DNA of 5,827 nt from an uncultured bacterium (GCA_903881205.1 CAIRSC010000072.1:1-5827), one strand, 5' to 3'. Counted from the stretch's first letter, positions 1-5,827 are shown. The notes: generated by a model from the letters alone, not told the origin. Numbers and translations: made by a program.

Positions 1-156
1 AAGCGCGTAACGCATCTTCGACTTCTCGCTGCGGATCGCGGATGCGCGGGCACGCACGAGTCCGAAGTCGCGAGTGAAGAGCGTAATTGTGCGATCAGAT
101 TCCCCCGATTCGCGGCTTCCGAGCACGAGCGCTTCCGTGTGGTATTTCTGGTACAC
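1..156 (-). CDS. recO: DNA repair protein RecO, N-terminal part (cut by window edge)
   Basis: This is the first 52 codons of a gene running off the left edge of the window. The translation begins (M)YQKYHTEALVLGSRESGESD and continues with RTITLFTRDFGLVRARASAI. That is the N-terminal OB-fold of RecO: the 'teaiVL..r..gEsD..itlfTr..G' pattern followed by a basic stretch ending in SEKSKMR. RecO is known to help load RecA onto SSB-coated single-stranded DNA in RecF-type recombinational repair and to anneal complementary strands. The start is taken as GTG at 156-154, the first possible start after an in-frame TAA (162-160), which is the ileS stop; only one codon (GCT) separates them. No Shine-Dalgarno lies at normal distance, so translation probably depends on termination-reinitiation from ileS (inference). 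The family call rests on the N-terminal domain only; the zinc-finger and C-terminal regions are outside the window. Confidence 0.85.
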   Translation of the reverse strand, partial: MYQKYHTEALVLGSRESGESDRTITLFTRDFGLVRARASAIRSEKSKMRYAL

Positions 157-159
157 AGC

Positions 160-3096
160 TTAAGTGAGAATTTTAAGGAAGGATCCTCCTTTGCCCTCGA
201 TCGGGTACGCCGTAAATGTTTCCGACGTCCATCTTTCATCTGCTTCGTCAGTAAACTCAATTTCACTAATTGCAGAATTTTTCTTTAGCAACGAAAACGC
301 CTCCTCAAATATTGGTCGCGCATCGGTTGTCGCTACCAAAAGCTTAACCACGTGCCCAGGCTTGAGATCATTCTTCTTTCGTAGTTCCTGGACGAAGCGG
401 GCAAGGCCTCTGATTTCACCTTCTCTCTTTAGACCCTCTGTGAGATTTGTATCAAGCGCCACCGACTCTCCGTGCGGCACCACAATCTTCACATTCACTT
501 CGTCGGCGATGATCGAGCGGAATGCTTCAGTGAGCTTGGAAGTTCCCGGAATCGAAAGTGAAGCGAGTGGCTGCCGCACCTTGATCCCCGCCTTGTCGCG
601 TGCCTCGAGTGCGAGCGTCACAATATCGCGCGCTTCTTCCATCATTTCCAATACCGATCGTCCGGTATCTCCGCCGAAGAGGTTCGCCCAGAAACTGCCC
701 TTGCGCGAGACCTCCGGCCACGTCGCGAGATGTACGCTCTCTTCGTCCTCGTCCTCCTTCACTGCCTGGAACAGGTATTCCGCAAAGAACGGGGCCGATG
801 GCGCTATGACGCACGCGAGGCGGTGCAGCACGAATCGTATCGTCGCGAGCGCCGCCTTCTTGTTGGCACCCTCTTCCTTGAAGCGGTCGCGGGAGCGGCG
901 CAGATACCATACTGAGAGATCGTCAATAAATCCTGCAATCGGGCGCGTCGCGGCGTCGAGTCGGTACTGCTCAAATCCGCCGGTCACTTCGGCGATGAGG
1001 CTGTCGAGACGCGCAATGATCCACACATCGAGCACATGCTCACTCTTCCAGTCGCGAAGCGTGCCGTCTTCGTAGAGCTTGTAGAATTCGAGCACGTTGT
1101 TGAGGCGACCGATATTCTTCTTCACGATATCGTCGACTGCTTTCTCAGAGAACGCGAGATTCTCCGATTGCATGACCGGCGAGGTGAGCAGATACAGGCG
1201 AAGCGCATCGGCGCCGTACTTGTCGACGACCTCCATCGGGTCGGGATAATTTTGAAGCTTCTTCGACATCTTCTTGCCGTCTTCGGCGAGCACGATACCG
1301 TTGACGATCACATTTTGGAATGCGTTCTTGCCGAAGAGACCGCCGGCGAGCACGTGCAGATAGTAGAACCACGCGCGCGTCTGATCCAATCCCTCGGCGA
1401 TGAACTGCGCCGGGAAGACCGCGTCGAACTGCTCTTTGTTGTCGAACGGATAGTGCGTCGAGCCGTATGGCATCGAGCCCGAGTCGAACCAGGTGTCGAG
1501 CACATCGGGAATACGGTGCATCGTGCCCCCGCAGGCGCACGGCACCGCGATCTCATCGACGATGTGTTTGTGGAGGTCGTCGATCTTCTTTCCACTCGCT
1601 TCTTCGAGCTCCGTTGCAGAGCCGAAGACACGCTTCTCTTTGCATTTTTCGCAGACCCACATCGGGATCACACTTGCCCAGAATCGCTGGCGGCTGATAG
1701 ACCAATCGCGCGCACCTTCGAGCCACTTGCCGAATCTCCCCTCTTTGATGTGCTCGGGCGACCAGTTCACCTTCTTGGCATTCTCGAGCAGATTGCTCTT
1801 GAGCTTGGTGACCGACACGAACCATGAGCTCGTCGCGTAGTTGAGCAGCGGCGTGTCGCAGCGCCAGCAGTGCGGATATGAGTGCGTGATGTTTTCTTTG
1901 GAGAAGAACGCGCCGTGATCCTGCAAATATTTGAGGACCGCAATGTCGGTGCCGAGACGCACTTTGTCGTCGTCGGACTTGGGCTTCACCTCGAGGCCGG
2001 CGAAATCGGTCACTTCCGGCTTCATCGTGCCGTCAAAATTCACGTGCTGTACGAACGGCAGATTCACCTGCTTGAGCAGCTCCCAATCGTCGGCACCAAA
2101 TGCCGGTGCTTCGTGCGCGATGCCGGTACCGCTCTCGGCGGTCACAAAATCTGCCGCATAGACCTTCCACCCGTTCTCTCGATTCTTGAGATTTGCATCT
2201 TTGATGTAGTAGTCGAAGGGTGGCGTGTATTTTTTTCCAACAAGTTCGGATCCTTTCTGCGTTGCTACAACAGAATACTCTTGCCCTCCGAATACGTGCT
2301 CAAGACGGTCCTTCGCAACAATGAAACGGACAACTTCTCCAACGCCTTCGTCCTTTTTTTCAACTGTGACGTATTCGATGGTAGGCCCAACCGCTAGCGC
2401 TACGTTACCGGGCAAGGTCCATGGTGTCGTCGTCCAGGCAAGCATCGAGGTTTTCGGTTCGTCGACAAGCGGAAATTCTACCGTCACCGAAATATCCTTG
2501 ACGTCCTTATACCCTTCCGAGACTTCCTGCTGAGAGAGCGTCGTCTCACAGCGCGGGCAGATGTGCATTGAGCGATAGTCTTCGTATACGAGGCCTTTGT
2601 CGTAGATCTGTTTGAAGACCCACCACACGCTCTCCATGAACGGCTTGTCCATCGTGCGATACGCATTCTTCATGTCGGCCCAGCGGCCGATACGCGGGAT
2701 GATCTTTTCCCATTCGTGCGCGTAAGTCAGTACCTGTTCGCGGCAGCGTTCGTTGAACTTGGCGATGCCGTATGCCTTGATGTCTTTTTTGTGTTTGAAT
2801 CCGAGCTCTTTCTCGACGATGTTCTCGATCGGCAGCCCGTGGCAATCCCACCCCCAGACACGCGGCACGCGATACCCGCGCATCGTCCAATAGCGCGGTA
2901 CGACATCCTTGATGACCGAAGCGACGATGTGCCCATAGTGTGGGAGCCCGGTGGCAAAGGGAGGGCCGTCGTAGAAGACGAAATCGCCCTTCGGACCGGG
3001 GCGATTGACTGATTTATTGAAAATATCGCACTCGTTCCAGAATGCGAGCATCGCCTCTTCGCGCTTCGTTGTGTCTGATTTCTGGACTTCACTCAT
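160..3096 (-). CDS. ileS: Isoleucyl-tRNA synthetase, type 2 (eukaryote/archaea-like)
   Basis: A complete 978-residue cytoplasmic class Ia synthetase that charges tRNA-Ile with isoleucine using ATP. The HIGH motif is HYGH (53-56, after PPFATGLP). The CP1 editing domain shows WTTTPWTLPGN (221-231) and GTGIAHEAPAFGADD (323-337), the region that hydrolyses misacylated Val-tRNA. Then come RDWSISRQRFW (463-473), DTWFDSGS (534-541) and the KMSKS loop as KKMSKKLQNYPDP (608-620). Cysteine pairs at 180/183, 410/413, 482/485 and 520/522 suggest zinc knuckles. The anticodon-binding helical domain follows from about 690, with a short C-terminal domain containing KAGIKVRQPL. The KMSK-KLQNYPDP form and the lack of a terminal zinc finger point to the type 2 group, generally associated with mupirocin tolerance (family knowledge, not tested here). 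It is somewhat shorter than the roughly 1,000-1,050 residues usual for that group. The ATG at 3096 has no Shine-Dalgarno. recO follows after 3 nt. Confidence 0.97.
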   Translation of the reverse strand: MSEVQKSDTTKREEAMLAFWNECDIFNKSVNRPGPKGDFVFYDGPPFATGLPHYGHIVASVIKDVVPRYWTMRGYRVPRVWGWDCHGLPIENIVEKELGFKHKKDIKAYGIAKFNERCREQVLTYAHEWEKIIPRIGRWADMKNAYRTMDKPFMESVWWVFKQIYDKGLVYEDYRSMHICPRCETTLSQQEVSEGYKDVKDISVTVEFPLVDEPKTSMLAWTTTPWTLPGNVALAVGPTIEYVTVEKKDEGVGEVVRFIVAKDRLEHVFGGQEYSVVATQKGSELVGKKYTPPFDYYIKDANLKNRENGWKVYAADFVTAESGTGIAHEAPAFGADDWELLKQVNLPFVQHVNFDGTMKPEVTDFAGLEVKPKSDDDKVRLGTDIAVLKYLQDHGAFFSKENITHSYPHCWRCDTPLLNYATSSWFVSVTKLKSNLLENAKKVNWSPEHIKEGRFGKWLEGARDWSISRQRFWASVIPMWVCEKCKEKRVFGSATELEEASGKKIDDLHKHIVDEIAVPCACGGTMHRIPDVLDTWFDSGSMPYGSTHYPFDNKEQFDAVFPAQFIAEGLDQTRAWFYYLHVLAGGLFGKNAFQNVIVNGIVLAEDGKKMSKKLQNYPDPMEVVDKYGADALRLYLLTSPVMQSENLAFSEKAVDDIVKKNIGRLNNVLEFYKLYEDGTLRDWKSEHVLDVWIIARLDSLIAEVTGGFEQYRLDAATRPIAGFIDDLSVWYLRRSRDRFKEEGANKKAALATIRFVLHRLACVIAPSAPFFAEYLFQAVKEDEDEESVHLATWPEVSRKGSFWANLFGGDTGRSVLEMMEEARDIVTLALEARDKAGIKVRQPLASLSIPGTSKLTEAFRSIIADEVNVKIVVPHGESVALDTNLTEGLKREGEIRGLARFVQELRKKNDLKPGHVVKLLVATTDARPIFEEAFSLLKKNSAISEIEFTDEADERWTSETFTAYPIEGKGGSFLKILT

Positions 3097-3103
3097 TCCA
3101 GGT

Positions 3104-3109
3104 ATGGTA
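3104..3109 (-). promoter_or_regulatory. Candidate -10 element for leaderless ileS mRNA
   Basis: On the minus strand the sequence just before ileS reads TTGGTACCAT followed by ACCTGGA and the ATG. TGGTACCAT resembles an extended -10 (TG, one base, then a hexamer matching TATAAT at 4 of 6). Its last base lies 7 nt before the ATG, so transcription would start at or within a base of the start codon. No convincing -35 is seen, because the upstream DNA is the terminator hairpin and its T6 tract. The strong terminator just upstream makes a local promoter likely, but the exact element is an inference. Confidence 0.4.
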
Positions 3110-3111
3110 CC

Positions 3112-3150
3112 AAAAAACGAGGGCCGGCGCGATAAACGCGTCGGCCTCTC
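3112..3150 (-). terminator. Intrinsic terminator between the small gene and ileS
   Basis: On the minus strand a GC-rich inverted repeat (arms 3148-3137 and 3131-3119, loop TTTAT) is followed by G and then six T (3117-3112). The stem has about 12 pairs, with one A/C mismatch and one bulged base. The plus-strand version pairs slightly better (G-U in place of the mismatch) but is followed by a poor T tract, so it is oriented for leftward transcripts. It starts 17-20 nt after the stop of the 59-codon gene and ends 16 nt before the ileS start codon. Confidence 0.72.
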
Positions 3151-3167
3151 TATTGATGATCGACAGA

Positions 3168-3347
3168 TTAGGTGGGACGTTTCTCATTCATTGCCGCCAT
3201 TGCCGAGGGCGGTGGATTGTTCGGATAACGATCGGCCCACCACCAGCGCCTCGATCCCGGCCCGGAGGGCGTCTCGCGAATCATGTGTGCGCGGGCCGTT
3301 GTACTCGCCGTGGAGGCAAGTGTGTCATTCTGCTCGACTTTAGCCAT
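3168..3347 (-). CDS. Unrecognised 59-aa small protein with its own expression signals
   Basis: A complete small ORF in the argS-ileS gap, starting MAKVEQNDTLASTASTTARA. I do not recognise the family. The N-terminal 20 residues are Ser/Thr/Ala-rich and polar. The middle has RETPSGPGSRR, then a tandem WWW (residues 34-36), ADRYPNNPPPS and a polar tail ending NEKRPT. There is no signal peptide, membrane segment or cysteine; the Pro/Gly/Asn content suggests a largely unstructured or peptide-like protein with an aromatic-basic patch that might touch RNA, DNA or protein (inference). Support for it being real: GGAG with 7-nt spacing from this ATG, a plausible promoter 40 nt upstream of the start, a TAA stop, and a terminator directly after it. 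An in-frame ATG at 3365 is rejected because the Shine-Dalgarno lies inside that extension. It could still be a leader ORF or a chance frame, but the packaging of signals argues for a gene. Confidence 0.6.
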   Translation of the reverse strand: MAKVEQNDTLASTASTTARAHMIRETPSGPGSRRWWWADRYPNNPPPSAMAAMNEKRPT

Positions 3348-3352
3348 GGATA

Positions 3353-3358
3353 TTCTCC
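3353..3358 (-). promoter_or_regulatory. Shine-Dalgarno GGAGAA that sets the small-gene start
   Basis: The minus strand reads TTGGAGAATATCC directly before the ATG at 3347. The GGAG core ends 7 nt before the start codon, which is ideal spacing. It is the only canonical Shine-Dalgarno at any of the five starts visible in the window (rplK, argS, small gene, ileS, recO), and it decides between the ATG at 3347 and the one at 3365. Confidence 0.7.
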
Positions 3359-3393
3359 AATGCATGACCGAGAAATCCCCAGTCGCTGCAGAG

Positions 3394-3422
3394 AGATTAG
3401 CTAATATTTACTTTTCTGGCAA
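3394..3422 (-). promoter_or_regulatory. Candidate sigma70-type promoter for the small gene
   Basis: On the minus strand TTGCCA (3422-3417, 5 of 6 to TTGACA) and TAATCT (3399-3394, 3 of 6 to TATAAT) are separated by exactly 17 nt of A/T-rich sequence. The predicted start is near 3387, giving a leader of about 40 nt. The -35 begins 12 nt after the argS stop, so the gene could be transcribed alone as well as by readthrough from argS. A perfect 10-bp palindrome, ATTAGCTAAT (3396-3405), overlaps the -10 box and could be an operator, or simply AT-rich promoter DNA. Confidence 0.45.
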
Positions 3423-3433
3423 GTTGTGGCCTT

Positions 3434-5113
3434 TTACATCTTTTCCGGTGCCGGGATACCGAGCAACCAGAGACCATTCTTGAGGGTCTGGCGGACAATG
3501 TCTACGATTGCGACCTTGTGAGCCGCTTTTTCGGTCCCGTCTAGAATTTGTTCCTGCGCATACCAACTATTGAAGGCTGCTGCGAGCTGAATGAGATACG
3601 TGGCTACCAGATGCGGCTCAAGCTCTTCTTGCGCACGGACCACGATATCGGCGAAACGATTCGTGATACGCACAAGATCGCTCGCCGTGGCTGTAGTGTC
3701 AAATTTCGACACGATACCAACCACCTGTGCCTTCTCGATGATCGCGCACGTGCGCGCATGCGTGTACTGCAGGTATGGACCGGAGTCGCCTTCAAATGAC
3801 AAGGCTCGTTCTCGGTCGAATACGATATTCTTTCCTGCACCGCCGCGGAGTATCTGAAATTTGAGTGCCGCCACTGCGATCTGTTCTGAAAGCACGTCCA
3901 TATTGTCCGCGCGGCTCTCGGCAGCGCGCTCTTCAGCAGCGGCACGCATGTCGGCGAGCAAGTCTTCTCCCGTCAGCACATTGCCTTTGCGCGACGACAT
4001 CTTGCCGGTAGTGAGTGTGAGGAATCCGGTCGCGATATGCCCGAGGACCTTCCCATCGAGCCCCGAGAAGACCGCGCGAATCGCCGCGATGATGACTTTG
4101 AAATACTCTTGCTGTTCGACGCCGGTGACCACATACGAGCGATCAAAATTCGGATACGTTCGTGTCTTTAATTCAAAATTGCCGATATCTTTTGCTTCGT
4201 AGGTAGGGAGCCCTGCAGAATTGAGAAAGACGCGAGTATGAAGTCCGACTGATTCTCCCTTGAACACCGTAGCGCCGTCGCTCACTTCGAAAATACCATC
4301 GGCAACATGAGAGAGCACGATCTCCTTCCCCACCGGCCCTGCTTCGCTTTCAAATATTTCAGTATCGAAACTCGTCCCGAGCGTTTTGCAGATCTCCGCC
4401 AGCCGAGCGCGCGACGTCCGAGTGCCGCGCTCGCGTAGGTCGTTGAGCTCGGCGTCGGTACCCTCATAGAGCTTCTTGTTGATCGCATTGATCTCCTCTT
4501 TGGCCGCAGGATCATTCTCATACGCGTCGTTGCCCGTGCGGTAAGCATCGCCCAGCGCGCGGATATCATCGGGATCACCACCGGTCTTCTTGAGCCCCCA
4601 CACGCCTTTAGCGACAGTGAGACCGATGTCAGACGGATAATTTATCCTGTGCACTGTTGCCGCCGAAAATTCGAACAGTCTTGATATGGATTCGCCGATC
4701 ACGTTGCCAACAAGATTTCCGATATGCAGCGGCTTAAAGAGATTCGGACTCGTGTATTCGAGCATGATTTCAGTTCCCTTCAGCGACGCATTTCCTCCCC
4801 ACATGTCGGGCTCTGTCCGTCCACTTTCGAGCGATTGCCAGAAGAGACCTGGAGCGACCGATAAGTTGATGAATCCGGGACCGGCGATGTCGATCTTCGA
4901 GACGCCGTCGATCGAACCCATCATCTCCACTATCTTCTCCGCCAGCGCCCGCGGCGCCATGTTGAATTCTTTTGCATATGCGAGCGATACACTCGTCGCA
5001 TAGTCGCCATGCGAAAGATCCGCCGTGAGATCGAGTGAGACCTTTGGTGATTCAACTCCCAACCGAGCAAGTACCGCCGCCAGTTTTTCCGTAATCTGCT
5101 CCCTGATGTTCAT
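3434..5113 (-). CDS. argS: Arginyl-tRNA synthetase
   Basis: A complete 559-residue class I synthetase that attaches arginine to tRNA-Arg; the family normally needs tRNA bound to activate the amino acid. The N-terminal additional domain (about 1-90, ending AGPGFINL at 78-85) recognises the tRNA D-loop. The catalytic domain carries EYTSPNLFKPLHIGN (119-133), with HIGN as the HIGH motif, INYPSDIG (157-164), the YVVTGVEQQEYFK region (327-339) and a clear GKMSSRKGN loop (370-378). Many bacterial ArgRS have lost a recognisable KMSKS, so this one keeps the more archaeal-like form. The DALR anticodon-binding domain starts around GPYLQYTHAR (445-454) and ends with the family-typical WLLGIPAPEKM. Length is near the usual 550-580. 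The ATG at 5113 has no Shine-Dalgarno but follows a TACAAT box by 6 nt. rplK lies upstream across a strong terminator, so argS is probably transcribed separately. Confidence 0.98.
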   Translation of the reverse strand: MNIREQITEKLAAVLARLGVESPKVSLDLTADLSHGDYATSVSLAYAKEFNMAPRALAEKIVEMMGSIDGVSKIDIAGPGFINLSVAPGLFWQSLESGRTEPDMWGGNASLKGTEIMLEYTSPNLFKPLHIGNLVGNVIGESISRLFEFSAATVHRINYPSDIGLTVAKGVWGLKKTGGDPDDIRALGDAYRTGNDAYENDPAAKEEINAINKKLYEGTDAELNDLRERGTRTSRARLAEICKTLGTSFDTEIFESEAGPVGKEIVLSHVADGIFEVSDGATVFKGESVGLHTRVFLNSAGLPTYEAKDIGNFELKTRTYPNFDRSYVVTGVEQQEYFKVIIAAIRAVFSGLDGKVLGHIATGFLTLTTGKMSSRKGNVLTGEDLLADMRAAAEERAAESRADNMDVLSEQIAVAALKFQILRGGAGKNIVFDRERALSFEGDSGPYLQYTHARTCAIIEKAQVVGIVSKFDTTATASDLVRITNRFADIVVRAQEELEPHLVATYLIQLAAAFNSWYAQEQILDGTEKAAHKVAIVDIVRQTLKNGLWLLGIPAPEKM

Positions 5114-5119
5114 GCGGGC

Positions 5120-5125
5120 ATTGTA
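5120..5125 (-). promoter_or_regulatory. Candidate -10 element for leaderless argS mRNA
   Basis: The minus strand reads GGGTACAATGCCCGC and then the argS ATG. TACAAT matches TATAAT at 5 of 6, and the six bases between it and the ATG place the predicted +1 on the A of the start codon. Upstream at 16-17 nt only T-rich terminator sequence is present, with no good -35. Together with the missing Shine-Dalgarno this suggests a leaderless transcript (inference). Confidence 0.5.
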
Positions 5126-5138
5126 CCCTGTGAGACAT

Positions 5139-5175
5139 AAAAGAAAACGACCCCATCTCGGGGTCGTTTTCTTTG
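5139..5175 (-). terminator. Strong intrinsic terminator after rplK
   Basis: A perfect 15-bp inverted repeat (5140-5154 with 5160-5174, 5-nt loop 5155-5159) has a GACCCC/GGGGTC core flanked by AAAGAAAAC and GTTTTCTTTT. On the minus strand the hairpin starts 7 nt after the rplK stop and ends in a T-rich run, so it should end the nusG-rplK transcript. Because the outer arms are A-rich on one side and T-rich on the other, the structure is symmetric and could also stop transcripts coming from the plus strand. Confidence 0.92.
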
Positions 5176-5181
5176 GGAGTG

Positions 5182-5610
5182 TTATTTCGAGTCGGTCGTG
5201 ATGCCCATTGAGCGGGCAGTTCCGGCGATGATCGATTTTGCATGCTCCATGTCGTTGGCGTTGAGATCTTCCATCTTCTCGGTCGCAATCTCTTCGAGCT
5301 GCTTCTGGGTGAGCTTCGCTACCTTGTCGGCATGCGGACGCTGCGAACCCTTCTCGATGCCGGCGGCTTTGAGGATGAGGCGGGAGGCCGGCGGTTTCTT
5401 CACGATAAAAGTGAATGATCGGTCCTTGTAGACAGTCATGAGGACCGGTACCACCGAGCCCATCATCGGACGCGTGAGGGTGTTGAACTGGTTGACGAAA
5501 TCGCCGATATTCACGCCCGCAGGGCCCAAGGCAGTACCCACCGGCGGAGCTGGTGTCGCTTTGCCGGCCTCGATCTGCAACTTAATGATTTTTGTTATTT
5601 CTTTTGCCAT
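5182..5610 (-). CDS. rplK: 50S ribosomal protein L11 (uL11)
   Basis: A complete 142-residue protein of the length normal for bacterial L11. L11 sits at the base of the ribosomal stalk on 23S rRNA, in the GTPase-associated centre, and affects elongation-factor action; the family is also the target region of thiopeptide antibiotics. The N-terminal domain carries KLQIEAGKATPAPPVGTALG (10-29) and GPAGVNIGDF, including the proline-containing helix. The linker has RSFTFIVKKPPAS (64-76). The C-terminal rRNA-binding domain ends with AKSIIAGTARSMGI (124-137). nusG precedes it by 18 nt, the common bacterial order, so the two are likely co-transcribed. The usual partner rplA does not follow; a terminator does. 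The ATG at 5610 lacks a clear Shine-Dalgarno. Confidence 0.98.
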   Translation of the reverse strand: MAKEITKIIKLQIEAGKATPAPPVGTALGPAGVNIGDFVNQFNTLTRPMMGSVVPVLMTVYKDRSFTFIVKKPPASRLILKAAGIEKGSQRPHADKVAKLTQKQLEEIATEKMEDLNANDMEHAKSIIAGTARSMGITTDSK

Positions 5611-5628
5611 ACAATAGATTCTTTGGAT

Positions 5629-5827
5629 TTATACGCGCTGCACCTGATCCGCCTCGAGCTCCACCGGAGTCTCTCGACCGAACATTGGTACGAGCACTTT
5701 AACTTTTCCGCGCTCTTCGTCAATCTCTCCGACTTTTCCTTCGAGATCCTTGAAAGGCCCGTCGATAATAATAACTGCGTCCCCTGCTGCAAGATCGATC
5801 GCGTGGCGCACGGTGTCTCCCTCTGAT
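5629..5827 (-). CDS. nusG: Transcription termination/antitermination protein NusG, C-terminal part (cut by window edge)
   Basis: The last 66 codons of a gene that enters from the right edge; the first full codon is at 5826. The visible protein is the KOW domain of NusG: GDAVIIIDGPFKDLEGKVGE, then a charged hairpin DEERGKVKV, LVPMFGRETPVELEADQV, and the stop at 5629. The GPF...G.V and MFGR.TPVEL patterns are diagnostic. NusG binds RNA polymerase through its N-terminal domain (outside the window) and uses the KOW domain to contact NusE (S10) or Rho, linking transcription to translation or termination. The family call is firm, but the N-terminal half cannot be checked. It lies immediately upstream of rplK and probably shares its transcript. 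Confidence 0.95.
   Translation of the reverse strand, partial: SEGDTVRHAIDLAAGDAVIIIDGPFKDLEGKVGEIDEERGKVKVLVPMFGRETPVELEADQVQRV

Noticed and set aside
185..190. AGGAGG near the end of ileS as the recO ribosome binding site
   Set aside because: It is 28 nt from the recO GTG, far beyond normal spacing, and encodes glycines near the IleRS C-terminus.
164..1075. 303-codon open frame on the plus strand
   Set aside because: It is fully antisense to ileS, its translation is Ser/Arg-rich low-complexity text with no recognisable domain, and ileS is unambiguous. It arises from the GC-rich codon usage of the real gene.
1036..1827. 263-codon plus-strand open frame, rich in Arg/Leu/Val/Glu/His
   Set aside because: It is antisense to the conserved ileS catalytic core, with no family signature and no ribosome binding site that I can see.
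1882..2397. 171-codon plus-strand open frame
   Set aside because: Antisense to the IleRS editing domain; the constrained sequence explains the open frame.
3210..3260. Trp leader-peptide attenuator suggested by the WWW codons
   Set aside because: The downstream gene is ileS, not a tryptophan gene; the Trp codons are far from the hairpin and no alternative pairing is evident.
3345..3365. Earlier ATG (3365) for the small gene, giving 65 residues
   Set aside because: The Shine-Dalgarno GGAG at 3358-3355 lies inside that extension and is ideally spaced for the ATG at 3347.
3042..3404. 120-codon plus-strand frame crossing the ileS start and the small gene
   Set aside because: It overlaps the ileS start, the terminator and the small gene, and its translation (Cys/Arg/His-rich) looks like a shadow. 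The opposite strand carries a matched set of expression signals.
3097..3433. T-box riboswitch or tRNA gene upstream of ileS
   Set aside because: I found no tRNA cloverleaf and no T-box antiterminator sequence, and most of the gap is occupied by the small ORF and its signals.
5623..5826. Plus-strand open frame at the right edge
   Set aside because: It is antisense to the NusG KOW domain, which is clearly recognisable on the minus strand.

Overview
The window reads almost entirely from the minus strand. In transcription order it holds the 3' end of nusG, rplK (ribosomal protein L11), argS, an unrecognised 59-codon small gene, ileS, and the 5' end of recO. All are intact except the two cut by the window edges. 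No plus-strand gene, RNA gene, mobile element or CRISPR array was found; the long plus-strand open frames are antisense shadows of ileS and argS.

Organism (inference): a bacterium with moderately high GC and the standard code (long intact frames, no in-frame TGA). It has a eukaryote/archaea-like (type 2) IleRS, an ArgRS with a GKMSSRKGN loop, and nusG-rplK ended by a terminator without rplA behind it. This combination fits the Candidate Phyla Radiation (Patescibacteria), probably Parcubacteria, where some lineages are known to lack L1. The assignment rests on protein character and gene order, not on a database match.

Layout: (1) 5629-5827, NusG C-terminal KOW domain, 18 nt before rplK. (2) 5182-5610 rplK, then a perfect 15-bp terminator hairpin (5140-5174). 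(3) 3434-5113 argS, with a TACAAT -10 box placed exactly for a leaderless transcript. (4) 3097-3433, a 337-nt gap that appears to be a compact unit: sigma70-like promoter, Shine-Dalgarno, 59-aa ORF (3168-3347), and terminator hairpin with a T6 tract. (5) 160-3096 ileS, again with a -10-like box 7 nt before the ATG. (6) 1-156 recO, starting 3 nt after the ileS stop and in the same frame.

Functionally this is translation and information-processing housekeeping: transcription elongation (NusG), the ribosomal stalk base (L11), two aminoacyl-tRNA synthetases and a recombination mediator (RecO). The least explained parts are the small gene between argS and ileS, and the repeated plan in which a terminator is followed at once by a -10 box abutting a start codon that has no ribosome binding site.
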